Below, piece after piece: positions 53,006 to 62,740 of a DNA stretch of 64,000 bases; the stretch's first letter is position 1; each line of letters begins with the position of its first letter. Under the pieces are notes generated by a model, which had not been told where the DNA came from, did not search any database, and saw only the letters and a program-made list of their open reading frames with translations. The DNA lies in the NCBI GenBank assembly GCA_035695105.1, contig DASSEV010000021.1, positions 1 through 64,000 of the forward strand. Direction: 5' to 3'. The stretch is from JAICYJ01 sp035695105 (GTDB lineage Bacteria; Actinomycetota; Thermoleophilia; Gaiellales; JAICJC01). A program made the position numbers and the translations under genes.

Positions 53006-54327
53006 TGCAGCTGACCCAGCGTGAATCGCCGCTCGCCGATCTCCTCATCTCCGGGGCGCGGCTGGTGGACGGCGCGAGCGGGATTGAAGGGCCGCGGCTC
53101 GACGTCCGCATCGCATCCGGCGTGATCGCCGAGATCGGGAGCTCGCTCGATCCGGCGGGGGCCGAAACCGTCGACGCCGACGGCCTGACGATGATGCCCG
53201 GACTGGTCGACCCGCACGTGCACCTGCGCACGCCGGGCGACGAGGACGAGGAGGACATCGCCTCCGGGACGCGCGCAGCCGCGGCCGGCGGCTTCGTGGC
53301 CATCCTGGCGATGCCCAACACGAGCCCCGTGGTCGACTCGGCCGCCGTGCTGAACGGGCTGATCACCAGGGCGTCGGAGCAGGCGGTCGTGGCCACCGGG
53401 TTCTTCGCCGCCATCACCCGTGGGCTGGAGGGCCGTGAGCTGGTCGACATGGCCGAGCTCGCCGCCCGCGGAGCCGTCGGGTTCTCGGACGACGGCCGGC
53501 CGGTGGAGCGGGCAGGCATGCTGAGGCGGGCGCTGCAGTACAGCAGCGTCACCGGGCGCAAGCTCTCGCTCCACGAGGAGGATCTGACGCTCACCGCCGG
53601 CGCCCAGATGCACGAGGGCGCCGTCTCGGCCGAGCTGGGACTGCACGGCTATCCGAGCATCGGAGAGAGCGTCATGGTCGGCCGCGACCTGCAGATCGCG
53701 CGCTACGAGGGCGCCCCGCTGCATCTCTGCCACATCTCGGCCGCCGAGTCCGTGGCCGAGATCCGCCGCGCCAAGGAGCTGGGTGTCGACGTGACCGCCG
53801 AGGTGTCGCCCCATCACCTCTGCCTGACCGACGAGCTGGTACGGGAGCTCGACCCGGCGGTGAGCAAGATGAGCCCGCCGCTTCGATCCGACGCCGACCG
53901 GGCCGCGCTCGTCGAGGCGCTTGCCGACGGCACGCTCGACTGCATCGGCACCGACCATGCGCCGCACCGGGCGCACGAGAAGGAGGTGCCGTTCGAGGCG
54001 GCGCCCAACGGGGTGATCGGCCTCGAGACGGCGTTCCCGGCGATCTACACTCACCTGGTCGAGCCCGGACTGGTGCCGCTCGCGACCGTGCTCGAGCGCA
54101 TGTCCACGGGGCCGGCGCGGGCGTTCGGCCTGCCGGCGCCGGCGCTCAGGGTCGGAGAGGTCGCGAACCTGGCGCTCTGGGATCTGGCCGAGCGGTGGCT
54201 GGTCGGTCCGCCGTATGCATCCCGGTCACGCAACTGCGCCTTCGCCGGGCGAACGCTGCAGGGCCGGTGCACGATGACCGTCGCGGGCGGCTCGATGGCG
54301 CACCGGATGGCGGAGGTGGCTCGATGA
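53005..54327 (+). CDS. pyrC: Dihydroorotase, type I
   Basis: 440 residues. Amidohydrolase motifs: MMPGLVDPHVHLRTPGDED (HxH), AMPNTSPVV, LSLHEEDLTL (His ligand), LHLCHISAAES, EVSPHHLCLTDE and GTDHAPHRAHEK. Converts carbamoyl aspartate to dihydroorotate. TGATG overlap with pyrB and ATGA overlap with carA show tight coupling. Type I by length and by the HLRTPG and APH motifs. Confidence 0.94.
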   Translation: MQLTQRESPLADLLISGARLVDGASGIEGPRLDVRIASGVIAEIGSSLDPAGAETVDADGLTMMPGLVDPHVHLRTPGDEDEEDIASGTRAAAAGGFVAILAMPNTSPVVDSAAVLNGLITRASEQAVVATGFFAAITRGLEGRELVDMAELAARGAVGFSDDGRPVERAGMLRRALQYSSVTGRKLSLHEEDLTLTAGAQMHEGAVSAELGLHGYPSIGESVMVGRDLQIARYEGAPLHLCHISAAESVAEIRRAKELGVDVTAEVSPHHLCLTDELVRELDPAVSKMSPPLRSDADRAALVEALADGTLDCIGTDHAPHRAHEKEVPFEAAPNGVIGLETAFPAIYTHLVEPGLVPLATVLERMSTGPARAFGLPAPALRVGEVANLALWDLAERWLVGPPYASRSRNCAFAGRTLQGRCTMTVAGGSMAHRMAEVAR

Positions 54328-55433
54328 CCGGGCTGCTGGTGCTCGAGGACGGTACCGCGCTCGACGGCGAGGCGTACGGGGCGGTGGGACGCGCCGTCGG
54401 GGAGCTGGTCTTCATCACCTCGATGACGGGCTATCAGGAGATCGTCACCGACCCCTCCTTCGCCGGCCAGGTGGTCACGTTCACCCAGCCGATGATCGGC
54501 AACTACGGCGTCGAGACCGACACCTCCGAGTCCGACCGGCCGCAGGCGCGCGCGGTGGTCGTCCGCGAGGGACGAAACGCCTCTCCGAACGGCCGCGAGG
54601 GGTTCTCGGACTGGCTTGCCCGCCACAACGTGGTCGGGATCCAGGGCATCGACACCCGCATGCTGACCCGCCGGCTTCGCGACGGAGGGACGGTACGGGC
54701 GGCGATCGGGTCCGACGCCGCGTCGGTGGCGGAGCTGCTGGAGCTGATCGAGCGCGAGCCGCTGATGGCCGGCCAGGCATTGGCAGGGGACGTGTCGTGC
54801 CCCGAGCCGGTGACCCTGCCCGCGATCGGGCCGGAGCGGGCCCACGTCGCCGTCCTCGACTACGGCGTCAAGCGGTCGATCGTGCGCATCCTGCAGGAGC
54901 ACGGCGCGCGCGTCACCGTGCTGCCGTGGGACGCGACCGCCGAGCAGGTGCTCGAGACCGACCCGGACGGCGTGCTGCTCGGCAACGGGCCGGGCGACCC
55001 CGCGGCGCTGCACGGGCCGATCGCCGAGGTGCGCGAGCTGGTCGGCCAGGTGCCCGTGTTCGGCATCTGCCTCGGGCACCAGCTGCTCGGGAAGGCGCTC
55101 GGCCTCGAGACCTTCAAGCTCCGCTTCGGGCACCGCGGCGCGAACCACCCGGTGCTGGAGGTCGACTCGGGGCGGGTGTTGGTCACGGCCCAGAACCACG
55201 GGTTCGCCGTCCGCGTGCCCGAGGGCGGGGGAGACCTGGAGACGGACTTCGGGCCGGCGCGGGTGACCCACGTCTCGCTCTATGACGGCACGGTCGAGGG
55301 CCTCGCCCTGCGCGACCTGCCGGTCGCCTCGATGCAGTTCCATCCTGAGGCAAGTCCGGGGCCGCACGATGCGCGGGCGGCCCTGGAGGGGTTCGTCGAC
55401 AGCCTCGCGGAGGTGACCGTTGCCAAGGCGTGA
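54324..55433 (+). CDS. carA: Carbamoyl-phosphate synthase small subunit
   Basis: 369 residues. The N-domain carries FITSMTGYQEIVTDPS, QPMIGNYGV and GIDTRMLTRRLRDGG; the glutaminase domain carries FGICLGHQLLG with the nucleophilic Cys, LVTAQNHGFAV, and HPEASPGPHD. Supplies ammonia from glutamine to CarB. Its end overlaps the carB start by 14 nt. Confidence 0.95.
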   Translation: MTGLLVLEDGTALDGEAYGAVGRAVGELVFITSMTGYQEIVTDPSFAGQVVTFTQPMIGNYGVETDTSESDRPQARAVVVREGRNASPNGREGFSDWLARHNVVGIQGIDTRMLTRRLRDGGTVRAAIGSDAASVAELLELIEREPLMAGQALAGDVSCPEPVTLPAIGPERAHVAVLDYGVKRSIVRILQEHGARVTVLPWDATAEQVLETDPDGVLLGNGPGDPAALHGPIAEVRELVGQVPVFGICLGHQLLGKALGLETFKLRFGHRGANHPVLEVDSGRVLVTAQNHGFAVRVPEGGGDLETDFGPARVTHVSLYDGTVEGLALRDLPVASMQFHPEASPGPHDARAALEGFVDSLAEVTVAKA

Positions 55434-58400
55434 GGACATCTCGACGATCGCCGTGATCGGCTCGGGGCCGATCGTGATCGGCCAGGCGTGCGAGTTCGAC
55501 TACTCCGGCACCCAGGCCCTCCGCGTGCTGCGCGAGGAGGGGTACACCACGGTGCTGATCAACTCCAACCCGGCGACGATCATGACCGACCCGGGCTGGG
55601 CCGACCGGACATACCTCGAGCCGCTCGACCTCGAGGGCGTTCGGGCCGTGCTGGAGGCAGAGCGGCCGGACGCGCTGCTGCCCACGCTCGGCGGGCAGAC
55701 GGCGCTGAATCTGGCGTCGCTGCTCTCCGAGGCCGGCGTGCTGGACGAGCTCGGCATCGAGCTGATCGGCGCCTCCTACGACGCCATCCACTGCGCTGAG
55801 GATCGCGAGTCGTTCGCCCGGACGATGGAGTCGATCGGCCTGCGGGTGCCGCAAAGCGCCATCGCGCACACGGTCGACGAGGCACGGGCCGCCCTCACCG
55901 GCGATCTGCAGCTGCCGGTCGTGATCCGGCCGGCGTTCACGCTGGGCGGCCAGGGCGGCGGCTTCGCCCGCACGCCCGAGCAGTTCGAGGAGATCGTCCG
56001 CCGCGGCCTGCGCGAGAGCCCGATCAGCCAGATCCTGCTCGAGGAGTCGGTCGCGGGCTGGGGTGAGTTCGAGCTCGAGGTGATCCGCGACCGCAACGAC
56101 AACGTCGTCATCATCTGCTCGATCGAGAACGTCGACCCGATGGGCGTCCACACGGGCGACTCGGTCACCGTTGCCCCCGCCCAGACGCTCACGGACCGTG
56201 AGTACCAGCTGCTTCGCGACGCGTCTGCGGCCGTGATCCGGGCGGTGGGCGTCGAGACCGGCGGCTCGAACGTGCAGTTCGCGCTCAACCGCGAGACCGG
56301 CGAGCTGGTCGTGATCGAGATGAATCCTCGCGTCTCGCGCTCCTCAGCGCTCGCCTCGAAGGCGACTGGCTACCCGATCGCCAAGGTGGCGACCAAGCTT
56401 GCGATCGGGTACACGCTGGACGAGATCCCGAACGACATCACGGGTACCACGCCGGCGTCGTTCGAGCCGGCCCTCGACTACGTGGTGGTCAAGCTGCCGC
56501 GCTTCGCCTTCGAGAAATTCCCGGGGGCCGATGCGGAGCTGACCACGCAGATGAAGTCGGTGGGCGAGGCGATGGGCATCGGCCGGACGTTCGCGGAGGC
56601 GTGGGGCAAGGCGATGCGCAGCCGGGAGCTCGACGGGAGCTCTCGGCGCAGCGGAAGCGTCGCCGAGGGCAGCTGGGACCGGTTCGACGTGATCGCGGCG
56701 CGGCTGTTCGACGGCGAGTCGCCCGAGACGCTGTCCGGGGAATCGCAGGTGCATCGCTGGTTCATGGACGAATGGGCCAGCGTGGCCGAGGCCGAGCGCG
56801 GCCTGCAGGGCTCGCGGCCGGCCCAGCTGGCCGCGGCGGACTGGCGGAAGCTCAAGCGCCTCGGCATCGCGGATGCTCGCATCGCCGAGCTGACCGGTGC
56901 ACCGGAGCGCGAGGTGCGCCGGCTGCGCCGCGAGGCCGGGGTGCGGCCGGTGTTCAAGGCGGTCGACAGCTGCGCCGCCGAGGTCGAGGCGCAGGCCCCG
57001 TACTACTACTCGGCCTACGAGATGGAGGACGAGCTCCGCCGGGGCGAGCGTGAGAGCGTCGTCATCCTCGGGGCGGGCCCCAACCGGATCGGGCAGGGGA
57101 TCGAGTTCGACTACTGCTGCGTGCAGGCCGCGCAGACGTTCCGGCGGCTCGGCTACGACGCCGTCATGGTCAACTGCAACCCGGAGACGGTGTCGACCGA
57201 CGCCGACTCGTCCGATCGCCTCTACTTCGAGCCGCTCACCGTCGAGGACGTGCTCGAGGTGATCGAGCGCGAGCGGCCGGTGGGCGTGGTGGCCCAGTTC
57301 GGCGGCAAGACGCCGCTGCGGCTTGCGCGGAGGCTCGAGGAGGAGGGCGTGCGCCTGCTGGGGACGCCGTTCGAGTCGATCGACATCGCCGAGGACCGCG
57401 AGCGGTTCGGGCGCGTGCTGGCGGAGCTCGGCCTGGAGGCACCGGCGTGGGGGATCGCCCAGGACGTCGATGACGCCGCCCGGATCGCCGCGTCCGTCGG
57501 CTATCCGGTTCTGGTGCGACCGTCCTACGTGCTCGGCGGCAGGGAGATGCGCATCTGCTACGACGAGTCGATGCTGCGCGCCCGCCCGGTGCAGCAAGGG
57601 TCGCTGGTCGACCGGTTCGTCGAGGATGCCATCGAGGTCGATGTCGACGCCGTCTGCGACGGCACGCGGGCGTGGATCGGGGCGGTCATGCAGCACGTCG
57701 AGGAGGCCGGCGTGCACTCCGGCGACTCCGCGTGCGTGATACCCACCCTGTCGCTCGGCGACGAGGTCGAGCGCGAGATTCGCACCCAGACGCGTTCGAT
57801 CGCGACAGCGCTTGGCGTGCGCGGGCTGATCAACGTGCAGTACGCGGTGCAGGGATCGCGGGTGTTCGTGATCGAGGCCAACCCGCGCGCCTCGCGCACG
57901 GTGCCGTTCGTCGCCAAGGCGACCGGAAGGAACCTGGTCGAGGCCGCCTGCCGGGCGGCGCTCGGGCTGCCGGTCGAGCTGGCCGAGGAGCCACCGGATC
58001 ACATCAGCGTCAAGGCGGCAGTGCTGCCGTTTCAGCGGTTCGTCGGATCCGACCCCGCCCTCGGCCCCGAGATGCGCTCCACCGGCGAGGTGATGGGGAT
58101 CGGTCCCGACTTCCCGACCGCGTTCGCCAAGGCCGAGCGCGCAGCGGGGCGACCGCTGCCACGCGAGGGCCGCGTGTTCCTGTCCGTGCGGGACGCCGAC
58201 AAGGCGGCGGCGACGATGCTCGCGGCGCTCCTGCAATCGCTCGGGTTCGAGCTGATCGCGACCGCCGGCACGGCGCTGGCGCTGCAGCGGATCGGCATTC
58301 CCGTGGAGCGCGTGCTCAAGGTGACCGAGGGGTCGCCGAACGTGGTCGACCTGATCCGGGAGTCGTCCATCAACCTGATCATCAACACCCCGTTCGGGCG

Positions 58401-58575
58401 CGGCGCGCGAACGGACGGCTACGAGATCCGCGAGGCCGCAATTCGCCACCAGATCCCGTGCATCACAACGCTCGCCGGTGCGTCGGCGGTGGTGCAGGCG
58501 ATCGCGCAGGCGCGCGCCGTGGCGCCGGTCGCCCTGCAGGATCTCCACGCCGCAGGAACCCATGCCGCCCGGTAG
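55420..58575 (+). CDS. carB: Carbamoyl-phosphate synthase large subunit
   Basis: 1051 residues, two homologous halves: GSGPIVIGQACEFDYSGTQA and GAGPNRIGQGIEFDYCCVQA begin them, with ATP-grasp cores (VIEMNPRVSRSSALASKATG; VIEANPRASRTVPFVAKATG). The C-terminal domain (about 930-1050, FLSVRDADKAAATMLAALLQ) is the allosteric MGS-like part with INTPFGRGARTDG. TTG 55420 gives the family N-terminus MPRREDIS and lies inside carA. Length is close to the usual 1,050-1,110. Confidence 0.96.
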   Translation: MPRREDISTIAVIGSGPIVIGQACEFDYSGTQALRVLREEGYTTVLINSNPATIMTDPGWADRTYLEPLDLEGVRAVLEAERPDALLPTLGGQTALNLASLLSEAGVLDELGIELIGASYDAIHCAEDRESFARTMESIGLRVPQSAIAHTVDEARAALTGDLQLPVVIRPAFTLGGQGGGFARTPEQFEEIVRRGLRESPISQILLEESVAGWGEFELEVIRDRNDNVVIICSIENVDPMGVHTGDSVTVAPAQTLTDREYQLLRDASAAVIRAVGVETGGSNVQFALNRETGELVVIEMNPRVSRSSALASKATGYPIAKVATKLAIGYTLDEIPNDITGTTPASFEPALDYVVVKLPRFAFEKFPGADAELTTQMKSVGEAMGIGRTFAEAWGKAMRSRELDGSSRRSGSVAEGSWDRFDVIAARLFDGESPETLSGESQVHRWFMDEWASVAEAERGLQGSRPAQLAAADWRKLKRLGIADARIAELTGAPEREVRRLRREAGVRPVFKAVDSCAAEVEAQAPYYYSAYEMEDELRRGERESVVILGAGPNRIGQGIEFDYCCVQAAQTFRRLGYDAVMVNCNPETVSTDADSSDRLYFEPLTVEDVLEVIERERPVGVVAQFGGKTPLRLARRLEEEGVRLLGTPFESIDIAEDRERFGRVLAELGLEAPAWGIAQDVDDAARIAASVGYPVLVRPSYVLGGREMRICYDESMLRARPVQQGSLVDRFVEDAIEVDVDAVCDGTRAWIGAVMQHVEEAGVHSGDSACVIPTLSLGDEVEREIRTQTRSIATALGVRGLINVQYAVQGSRVFVIEANPRASRTVPFVAKATGRNLVEAACRAALGLPVELAEEPPDHISVKAAVLPFQRFVGSDPALGPEMRSTGEVMGIGPDFPTAFAKAERAAGRPLPREGRVFLSVRDADKAAATMLAALLQSLGFELIATAGTALALQRIGIPVERVLKVTEGSPNVVDLIRESSINLIINTPFGRGARTDGYEIREAAIRHQIPCITTLAGASAVVQAIAQARAVAPVALQDLHAAGTHAAR

Positions 58576-59284
58576 GCGCACGCTCACCGTGGCCCGCGTG
58601 GAGGCGGTCGGCGCCTACACGCTGCTCGTGCTGCGCCGCGACGGTGCGGACGCGGGGATGCCCGGGCAGTTCTTCATGCTGCAGGCGCATCCGGAGCCGG
58701 CCGGGGCGTACCTGCCCAGGCCGCTGTCGGCGGCCTGGGCGGACCAGGATGAGATCGCGTTCCTGCTGGACGTCCGAGGCCCGGGCACGGCAGCTCTGAC
58801 GGCGTGCTCGGACGTGGCCGTGACCGGCCCGCTCGGCCGCGGCTTCCCCGAGGTGCGGGGCGCCGCGATCCTGGTGGGCGGCGGCATCGGAGCCGCGATC
58901 CTGCCCTGGCTCGTCCGCACCCTGCCGGGCCCCGTCTCCACCCTGCTCGGCTTCCGATCGGAGGCGCATGCGGTCTGCGCGGCCCTGGTCGATCCGGACG
59001 CAACGGTGGTTCTCGAGCCCACCCTGGTCACCGAGCCGCTGGCACGGCTGCTGCCCGCCGATGCGACCGTCGTCGCCTGCGGCCCCGATCCGATGCTGCG
59101 GGCGGTGGCGGCGCTTTGCGCCGAACACAACACCCCATGCTTGCTGGCGATGGAGGCCGCGATGGCCTGCGGGTTCGGCGCCTGCTACGGCTGCGCCGTC
59201 CAGCTCGACGGCGAGTGGAAGCGGCTCTGCATCGAGGGGCCGGTGGTGGAGGGGAGCCGCATCCTGGCGGGCGCGCGTGACTAG
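58562..59284 (+). CDS. pyrK: Dihydroorotate dehydrogenase electron-transfer subunit
   Basis: 240 residues. FAD-binding part (GQFFMLQA...YLPRPLSA, about 30-60), a GPLGRGF loop, a nucleotide-binding region (AAILVGGGIGAAILPWL) and a C-terminal [2Fe-2S] site CGFGACYGCAVQ...RLCIEGP with four cysteines. Passes electrons from PyrD to NAD+. Overlaps carB by 14 nt and pyrD by 8 nt, and its presence makes PyrD a class 1B enzyme. Confidence 0.92.
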   Translation: MPPGRRTLTVARVEAVGAYTLLVLRRDGADAGMPGQFFMLQAHPEPAGAYLPRPLSAAWADQDEIAFLLDVRGPGTAALTACSDVAVTGPLGRGFPEVRGAAILVGGGIGAAILPWLVRTLPGPVSTLLGFRSEAHAVCAALVDPDATVVLEPTLVTEPLARLLPADATVVACGPDPMLRAVAALCAEHNTPCLLAMEAAMACGFGACYGCAVQLDGEWKRLCIEGPVVEGSRILAGARD

Positions 59285-60215
59285 CAGCCTCGCCACCACG
59301 TTCTGCGGCATCCCGCTCGAGCATCCCGTGGTGAACGGATCGGGCACGCTGGATGCACTCGCGGCAGGGACGCTCGGCGTTTCGGCGTTCGTGACCAAGA
59401 CGGTGACGCTCCGCCCGCGGGCGGGCAATCCGCCGCAGCGCATCGCCGAGACGCCGGCCGGCATGGTCAACTCGATCGGGCTCGCGAACCCCGGGCTCGA
59501 CCGCTTCTGCGACGAGCACCTGCCGCGCCTGGCCGACCTCGGCGTGCCGCTGATCGTGAGCGTCGGCGGCTGGAGCCGCGAGGAGTACGCCATCGCGGTC
59601 GCCAGGGTGGGCTCTCACCCGGCGGTGGCCGCGGTCGAGCTGAACGTGTCATGTCCCAACGTGGACACCGGCTGCATCTCGATCGGCACGGACCCCGCCG
59701 AGACCCGGGCCCTGCTCGAACGGTGCCGGGCCGAGACCGATGCGCCGCTGCTCGCCAAGCTGACTCCGAGCGTCGCCGACCTTCCGGCCATAGGGCTGGC
59801 CGCCGCTGAGGGCGGGGCGGACGGTCTCGTCCTCATCAACACGGTGCGCGGCATGGCGATCGACCGCACGACGCTGCGACCACTCCTGGGCGGCGGAGGC
59901 GGCGGCCTCTCGGGGCCGGCGGTCAAGCCGGTCGCGCTGCACGCCGTCTACCACGCGCGCGCGGTCACGGGCCTGCCCATCGTCGGCCTCGGGGGCATCG
60001 AATCGGCACAGGATTGCATCGAGTTCGCGGCCGCCGGCGCCTCGGTGGTCGCGGTCGGGACGGCCCTCTTCCGGGACCCAGGCATGGTCGGACAGGTGGT
60101 CGCGGATCTCCACCGGCGGCTCGCCGAACGGGGTGTTTCCACGTTTGACGACATCGTCTGCGCGGCACATCAGACCATCCCTCAGGCTTTACATGAGGTT
60201 GATGCAGAGCACTGA
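59277..60215 (+). CDS. pyrD: Dihydroorotate dehydrogenase, class 1B catalytic subunit
   Basis: 312 residues from GTG 59277. PVVNGSGTLDAL at the FMN site, VTLRPRAGNPPQRIAETPAGMVNSIGL, VELNVSCPNV with the catalytic Cys, LAKLTPSV, LVLINTVRGMAID and GLGGIESAQDCIEFAAAGA. Oxidises dihydroorotate to orotate with PyrK. Last gene of the operon; pyrE and pyrF do not follow. Confidence 0.94.
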   Translation: MTSSLATTFCGIPLEHPVVNGSGTLDALAAGTLGVSAFVTKTVTLRPRAGNPPQRIAETPAGMVNSIGLANPGLDRFCDEHLPRLADLGVPLIVSVGGWSREEYAIAVARVGSHPAVAAVELNVSCPNVDTGCISIGTDPAETRALLERCRAETDAPLLAKLTPSVADLPAIGLAAAEGGADGLVLINTVRGMAIDRTTLRPLLGGGGGGLSGPAVKPVALHAVYHARAVTGLPIVGLGGIESAQDCIEFAAAGASVVAVGTALFRDPGMVGQVVADLHRRLAERGVSTFDDIVCAAHQTIPQALHEVDAEH

Positions 60216-60247
60216 AAAAACCGCCTATTTTGGCCGTTTGGTGCCAC

Positions 60248-60275
60248 TTGCACAGGTGCTCAAGCGTGGTATCAT
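60248..60275 (+). promoter_or_regulatory. Sigma-70 promoter of mihF
   Basis: TTGCAC (60248-60253) and TATCAT (60270-60275), 16-bp spacer, about 11 nt before ATG 60287. The preceding stretch 60212-60235 is unusually A/T-rich for this window (AAAAAACCGCC). Confidence 0.55.
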
Positions 60276-60286
60276 CGCCCCGCACG

Positions 60287-60610
60287 ATGCCCCAACTCCT
60301 CTCGCAGGCCCCCTCCCGTTCCCTCGACCAGCGACTCGACGCACTCGATCGAGCGAACCGGATCAGGGTGCAGCGTGCGCAGCTGAAGCGGGCGCTGAAG
60401 GCCGGCGAGACGACCTTCGATCAGATCCTGCTCGACCCGCCGGACTACGTCCTCACCGCGAAGGTCTACGACATGCTGCTGGCCGTCCCGCGGCTCGGCC
60501 GCGTGCGCGCGGGGAGGCTGCTGACGCAGTGCCGCATCAGCCAGTCGAAAACCATCGGCGGGCTGTCCGAGCGCCAGCGCGGCGAGCTGGTCGAGCTCTT
60601 CAACTCCTAG
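60287..60610 (+). CDS. mihF: Actinobacterial integration host factor MihF
   Basis: 107 residues. SLDQRLDALDRANRIRVQRA, LKRALKAGETTFDQILLDPP, VYDMLLAVPRLGRVRAGRLL (helix-two-turn-helix region) and CRISQSKTIGGLSERQRGEL are the hallmarks of the actinobacterial IHF, a nucleoid DNA-binding protein unrelated to E. coli IHF. The position before gmk and rpoZ is the conserved actinobacterial order. Confidence 0.93.
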   Translation: MPQLLSQAPSRSLDQRLDALDRANRIRVQRAQLKRALKAGETTFDQILLDPPDYVLTAKVYDMLLAVPRLGRVRAGRLLTQCRISQSKTIGGLSERQRGELVELFNS

Positions 60611-60626
60611 CTCGCGGAGTGCCCGG

Positions 60627-61199
60627 GTGAGCGGCCGCTTCGGCGGTCGGGTGTTTGTCATCTCCGGCCCGTCCGGCGTCGGCAAGGGGACGCTGATCAG
60701 ACTCGCCCGGGAGCAGGTGCCCGACCTCGAGCTGGCCACGTCGGCAACGACGCGGCCGATGCGGCCGGGGGAGGTCGACGGCCGGGAGTACCACTTCCTG
60801 ACACCGGAGCAGTTCGATGCGCGGGTGGGGGAGGGTGCGTTCCTCGAGCATGTAGAATTCGCCGGCCATCGGTACGGCACGCTGCGCAGCGAGGTCGACC
60901 GGCGCCTGGCCGGAGGGGCGAGCGTCATGCTCGAGATCGACGTGCCGGGGGCCCGGGAGGTCGAGCGGCAGCTGCCGGATGCGGTGCTGGTGTTCATCGC
61001 ACCACCGGATGTGACCGATCTCGAGCGACGCCTGACCGCACGCGGCACGAACTCGCCCGAGGACATCGCAAACCGGCTGCGGATCGCCAGGGCCGAGCTG
61101 GAAGCGCGGGACGACTTCGCGCATGTGATAGTGAATGACGACGTCGACAGAGCCGCCGAGGAGCTGACCAGGCTGATCCGAAGCGCGCTCGCCGAGTGA
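60627..61199 (+). CDS. gmk: Guanylate kinase
   Basis: 190 residues, GTG start. P-loop ISGPSGVGKGTL, SATTRPMRPGEVDGREYHF (GMP binding), GTLRSEVDRRL, LEIDVPGAREV and RLTARGTNSPEDIANRL. Phosphorylates GMP to GDP, feeding GTP and (p)ppGpp pools. 16 bp after mihF. Confidence 0.95.
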   Translation: MSGRFGGRVFVISGPSGVGKGTLIRLAREQVPDLELATSATTRPMRPGEVDGREYHFLTPEQFDARVGEGAFLEHVEFAGHRYGTLRSEVDRRLAGGASVMLEIDVPGAREVERQLPDAVLVFIAPPDVTDLERRLTARGTNSPEDIANRLRIARAELEARDDFAHVIVNDDVDRAAEELTRLIRSALAE

Positions 61200-61208
61200 G
61201 GAGAGGAC

Positions 61209-61460
61209 ATGATCTACCCGAAGGTTGATGTGCTGCTGGAGCACGTGGACAGCAAGTACGCGCTCGTGATCGCGGCCGCCAAGCGGGCCAGGCAGATCAA
61301 CGACTACCACCACCAGCTCGGCGAGGGCAGCTTCGAGGGCTTCGCGCCACCGCTGATCGAGTCGCGATCCAAGAACTTCCTGACGATGGCGCTCGAGGAG
61401 ATCGCCGAGGGCAAGCTCGAGGTCTCGACCTCGGATGCCAACGCGCGCGAGAAGCGCTAG
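61209..61460 (+). CDS. rpoZ: RNA polymerase omega subunit
   Basis: 83 residues. YPKVDVLLEHVDSKYALVIAAAKRARQIN contains the omega-specific AAKRARQI element, and MALEEIAEGKLEV the C-terminal part. Chaperones the beta' subunit. Preceded by GAGGA; 9 bp after gmk. Confidence 0.94.
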   Translation: MIYPKVDVLLEHVDSKYALVIAAAKRARQINDYHHQLGEGSFEGFAPPLIESRSKNFLTMALEEIAEGKLEVSTSDANAREKR

Positions 61461-61513
61461 CCCGGCAACGGCGCCCGTCACGAACTCGTTACCGTAGGCC
61501 TGCCCCGCGGCCG

Positions 61514-61519
61514 TACACT
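61514..61519 (+). promoter_or_regulatory. -10 hexamer of coaBC
   Basis: TACACT, 6 nt before ATG 61526. Confidence 0.45.
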
Positions 61520-61525
61520 TCCGCC

Positions 61526-62725
61526 ATGATCCTGGTGGGGGTGAGCGGGGGCATCGCGGCATACAAGACCTGCGAGCTCGTGCGCCTGCTCGTGCGTGCG
61601 GGCCGCGACGTGCAGGTGGTGATGACCCCGGACGCCGAGCGCTTCGTCGGCCCGACCACGTTCGCCGCGCTGTCGCGCCGCCCGGTGCTCACCGACGGGT
61701 CGGCCGACGTCTTCCCGCATCTCGAGGCGTCCCGCGACGCCGACCTGTTCTGCATCGCGCCGGCGGGGGCCAACACGCTGGCCCGCATCGCACGCGGCGA
61801 AGCACCGAACGTTCTCACGCAGAGCGCGCTGGCCTTCCAGGGGCCGCTGCTCCTGGCGCCGGCCATGAACCCGCGCATGTGGGAGTCATCGGCGACGCAG
61901 GAGAACGTCGCGCTACTGGAGGCCCGCGGCGTCGAACTGGTCGGCCCTTCATCGGGCGAGATGGCCGAGGGCGAGCACGGCCGCGGCCGGATGTCCGAGC
62001 CGGAGGAGATCGCCGGCCGCATCGAGCAGCGGCTGGCCCGCATGTCGTCGCTCGCAGGCCGGCGGCTCGTGGTCACCGCCGGCGGCACCCGCGAGCCGCT
62101 GGACGCCGTCCGCTACCTCGGGAACCGCTCGAGCGGCCGGATGGGCGTCGCGGTCGCGGACGAGGCCGCCCGCCGCGGAGCCGCCGTGACGCTCGTGCTC
62201 GCGGCTGCCGTGGCGTCGCCGACGGCGCCGGTGCGCACCGTCCGGGTCGAGACCGCCGCGGAGCTGCGCGAGGCGACGCTGCGCGAGGCCGATGGAGCCG
62301 ACATCGTGGTGATGGCGGCGGCGGTGGCGGATTACCGGCCGTCCTCGCCGGTCGAGGGAAAGCGCACCAAGGACCGCGACACCTGGCTCGTAGAGCTGGA
62401 GCCGACGGCCGACATCCTCGCCGAGCTGGGAGCAGGCCGCCGCCCCGGCACCACGCTGGTCGGATTCGCGGCCGAGCACGGACCGGGGGCGGTGGAGCGG
62501 GCCCGCGACAAGCTCCGGCGCAAGGGCGCTGACATGATCGTGGTCAACGACATCAGCCGCAGCGACATCGGATTCGACAGCGAGCTCAACGAAGTCGTGC
62601 TGGTGACGTCAAACGATGAGACGCTGGTATCGCGCCGCTCCAAACAGGCATGCGCGGCGGCCATTCTCGACTGGGTCGCGAACCAGCCGGCGGGTGCCGC
62701 CGTAGAGCAGCGTACGACGGTCTGA
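61526..62725 (+). CDS. coaBC: Phosphopantothenoylcysteine decarboxylase/phosphopantothenate-cysteine ligase
   Basis: 399 residues. CoaC flavoprotein part: GVSGGIAAYKTCELVRLL, HLEASRDADLFCIAPAGANT (catalytic His), LAPAMNPRMW, and GEMAEGEHGRGRM, where E. coli has a cysteine in the substrate clamp (not kept in all actinobacteria). CoaB part: VVTAGGTREPLDAVRYLGNRSSGRMG, AAAVADYRP, GFAAEHG and MIVVNDISRSDIGF. Two steps of coenzyme A synthesis. Confidence 0.94.
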   Translation: MILVGVSGGIAAYKTCELVRLLVRAGRDVQVVMTPDAERFVGPTTFAALSRRPVLTDGSADVFPHLEASRDADLFCIAPAGANTLARIARGEAPNVLTQSALAFQGPLLLAPAMNPRMWESSATQENVALLEARGVELVGPSSGEMAEGEHGRGRMSEPEEIAGRIEQRLARMSSLAGRRLVVTAGGTREPLDAVRYLGNRSSGRMGVAVADEAARRGAAVTLVLAAAVASPTAPVRTVRVETAAELREATLREADGADIVVMAAAVADYRPSSPVEGKRTKDRDTWLVELEPTADILAELGAGRRPGTTLVGFAAEHGPGAVERARDKLRRKGADMIVVNDISRSDIGFDSELNEVVLVTSNDETLVSRRSKQACAAAILDWVANQPAGAAVEQRTTV

Positions 62726-62740
62726 CGAGAGGACACATCT

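Noticed and set aside
56344..58587. 747-codon open frame antisense to carB
   Set aside because: Shadow of carB with low-complexity composition; no family motif.
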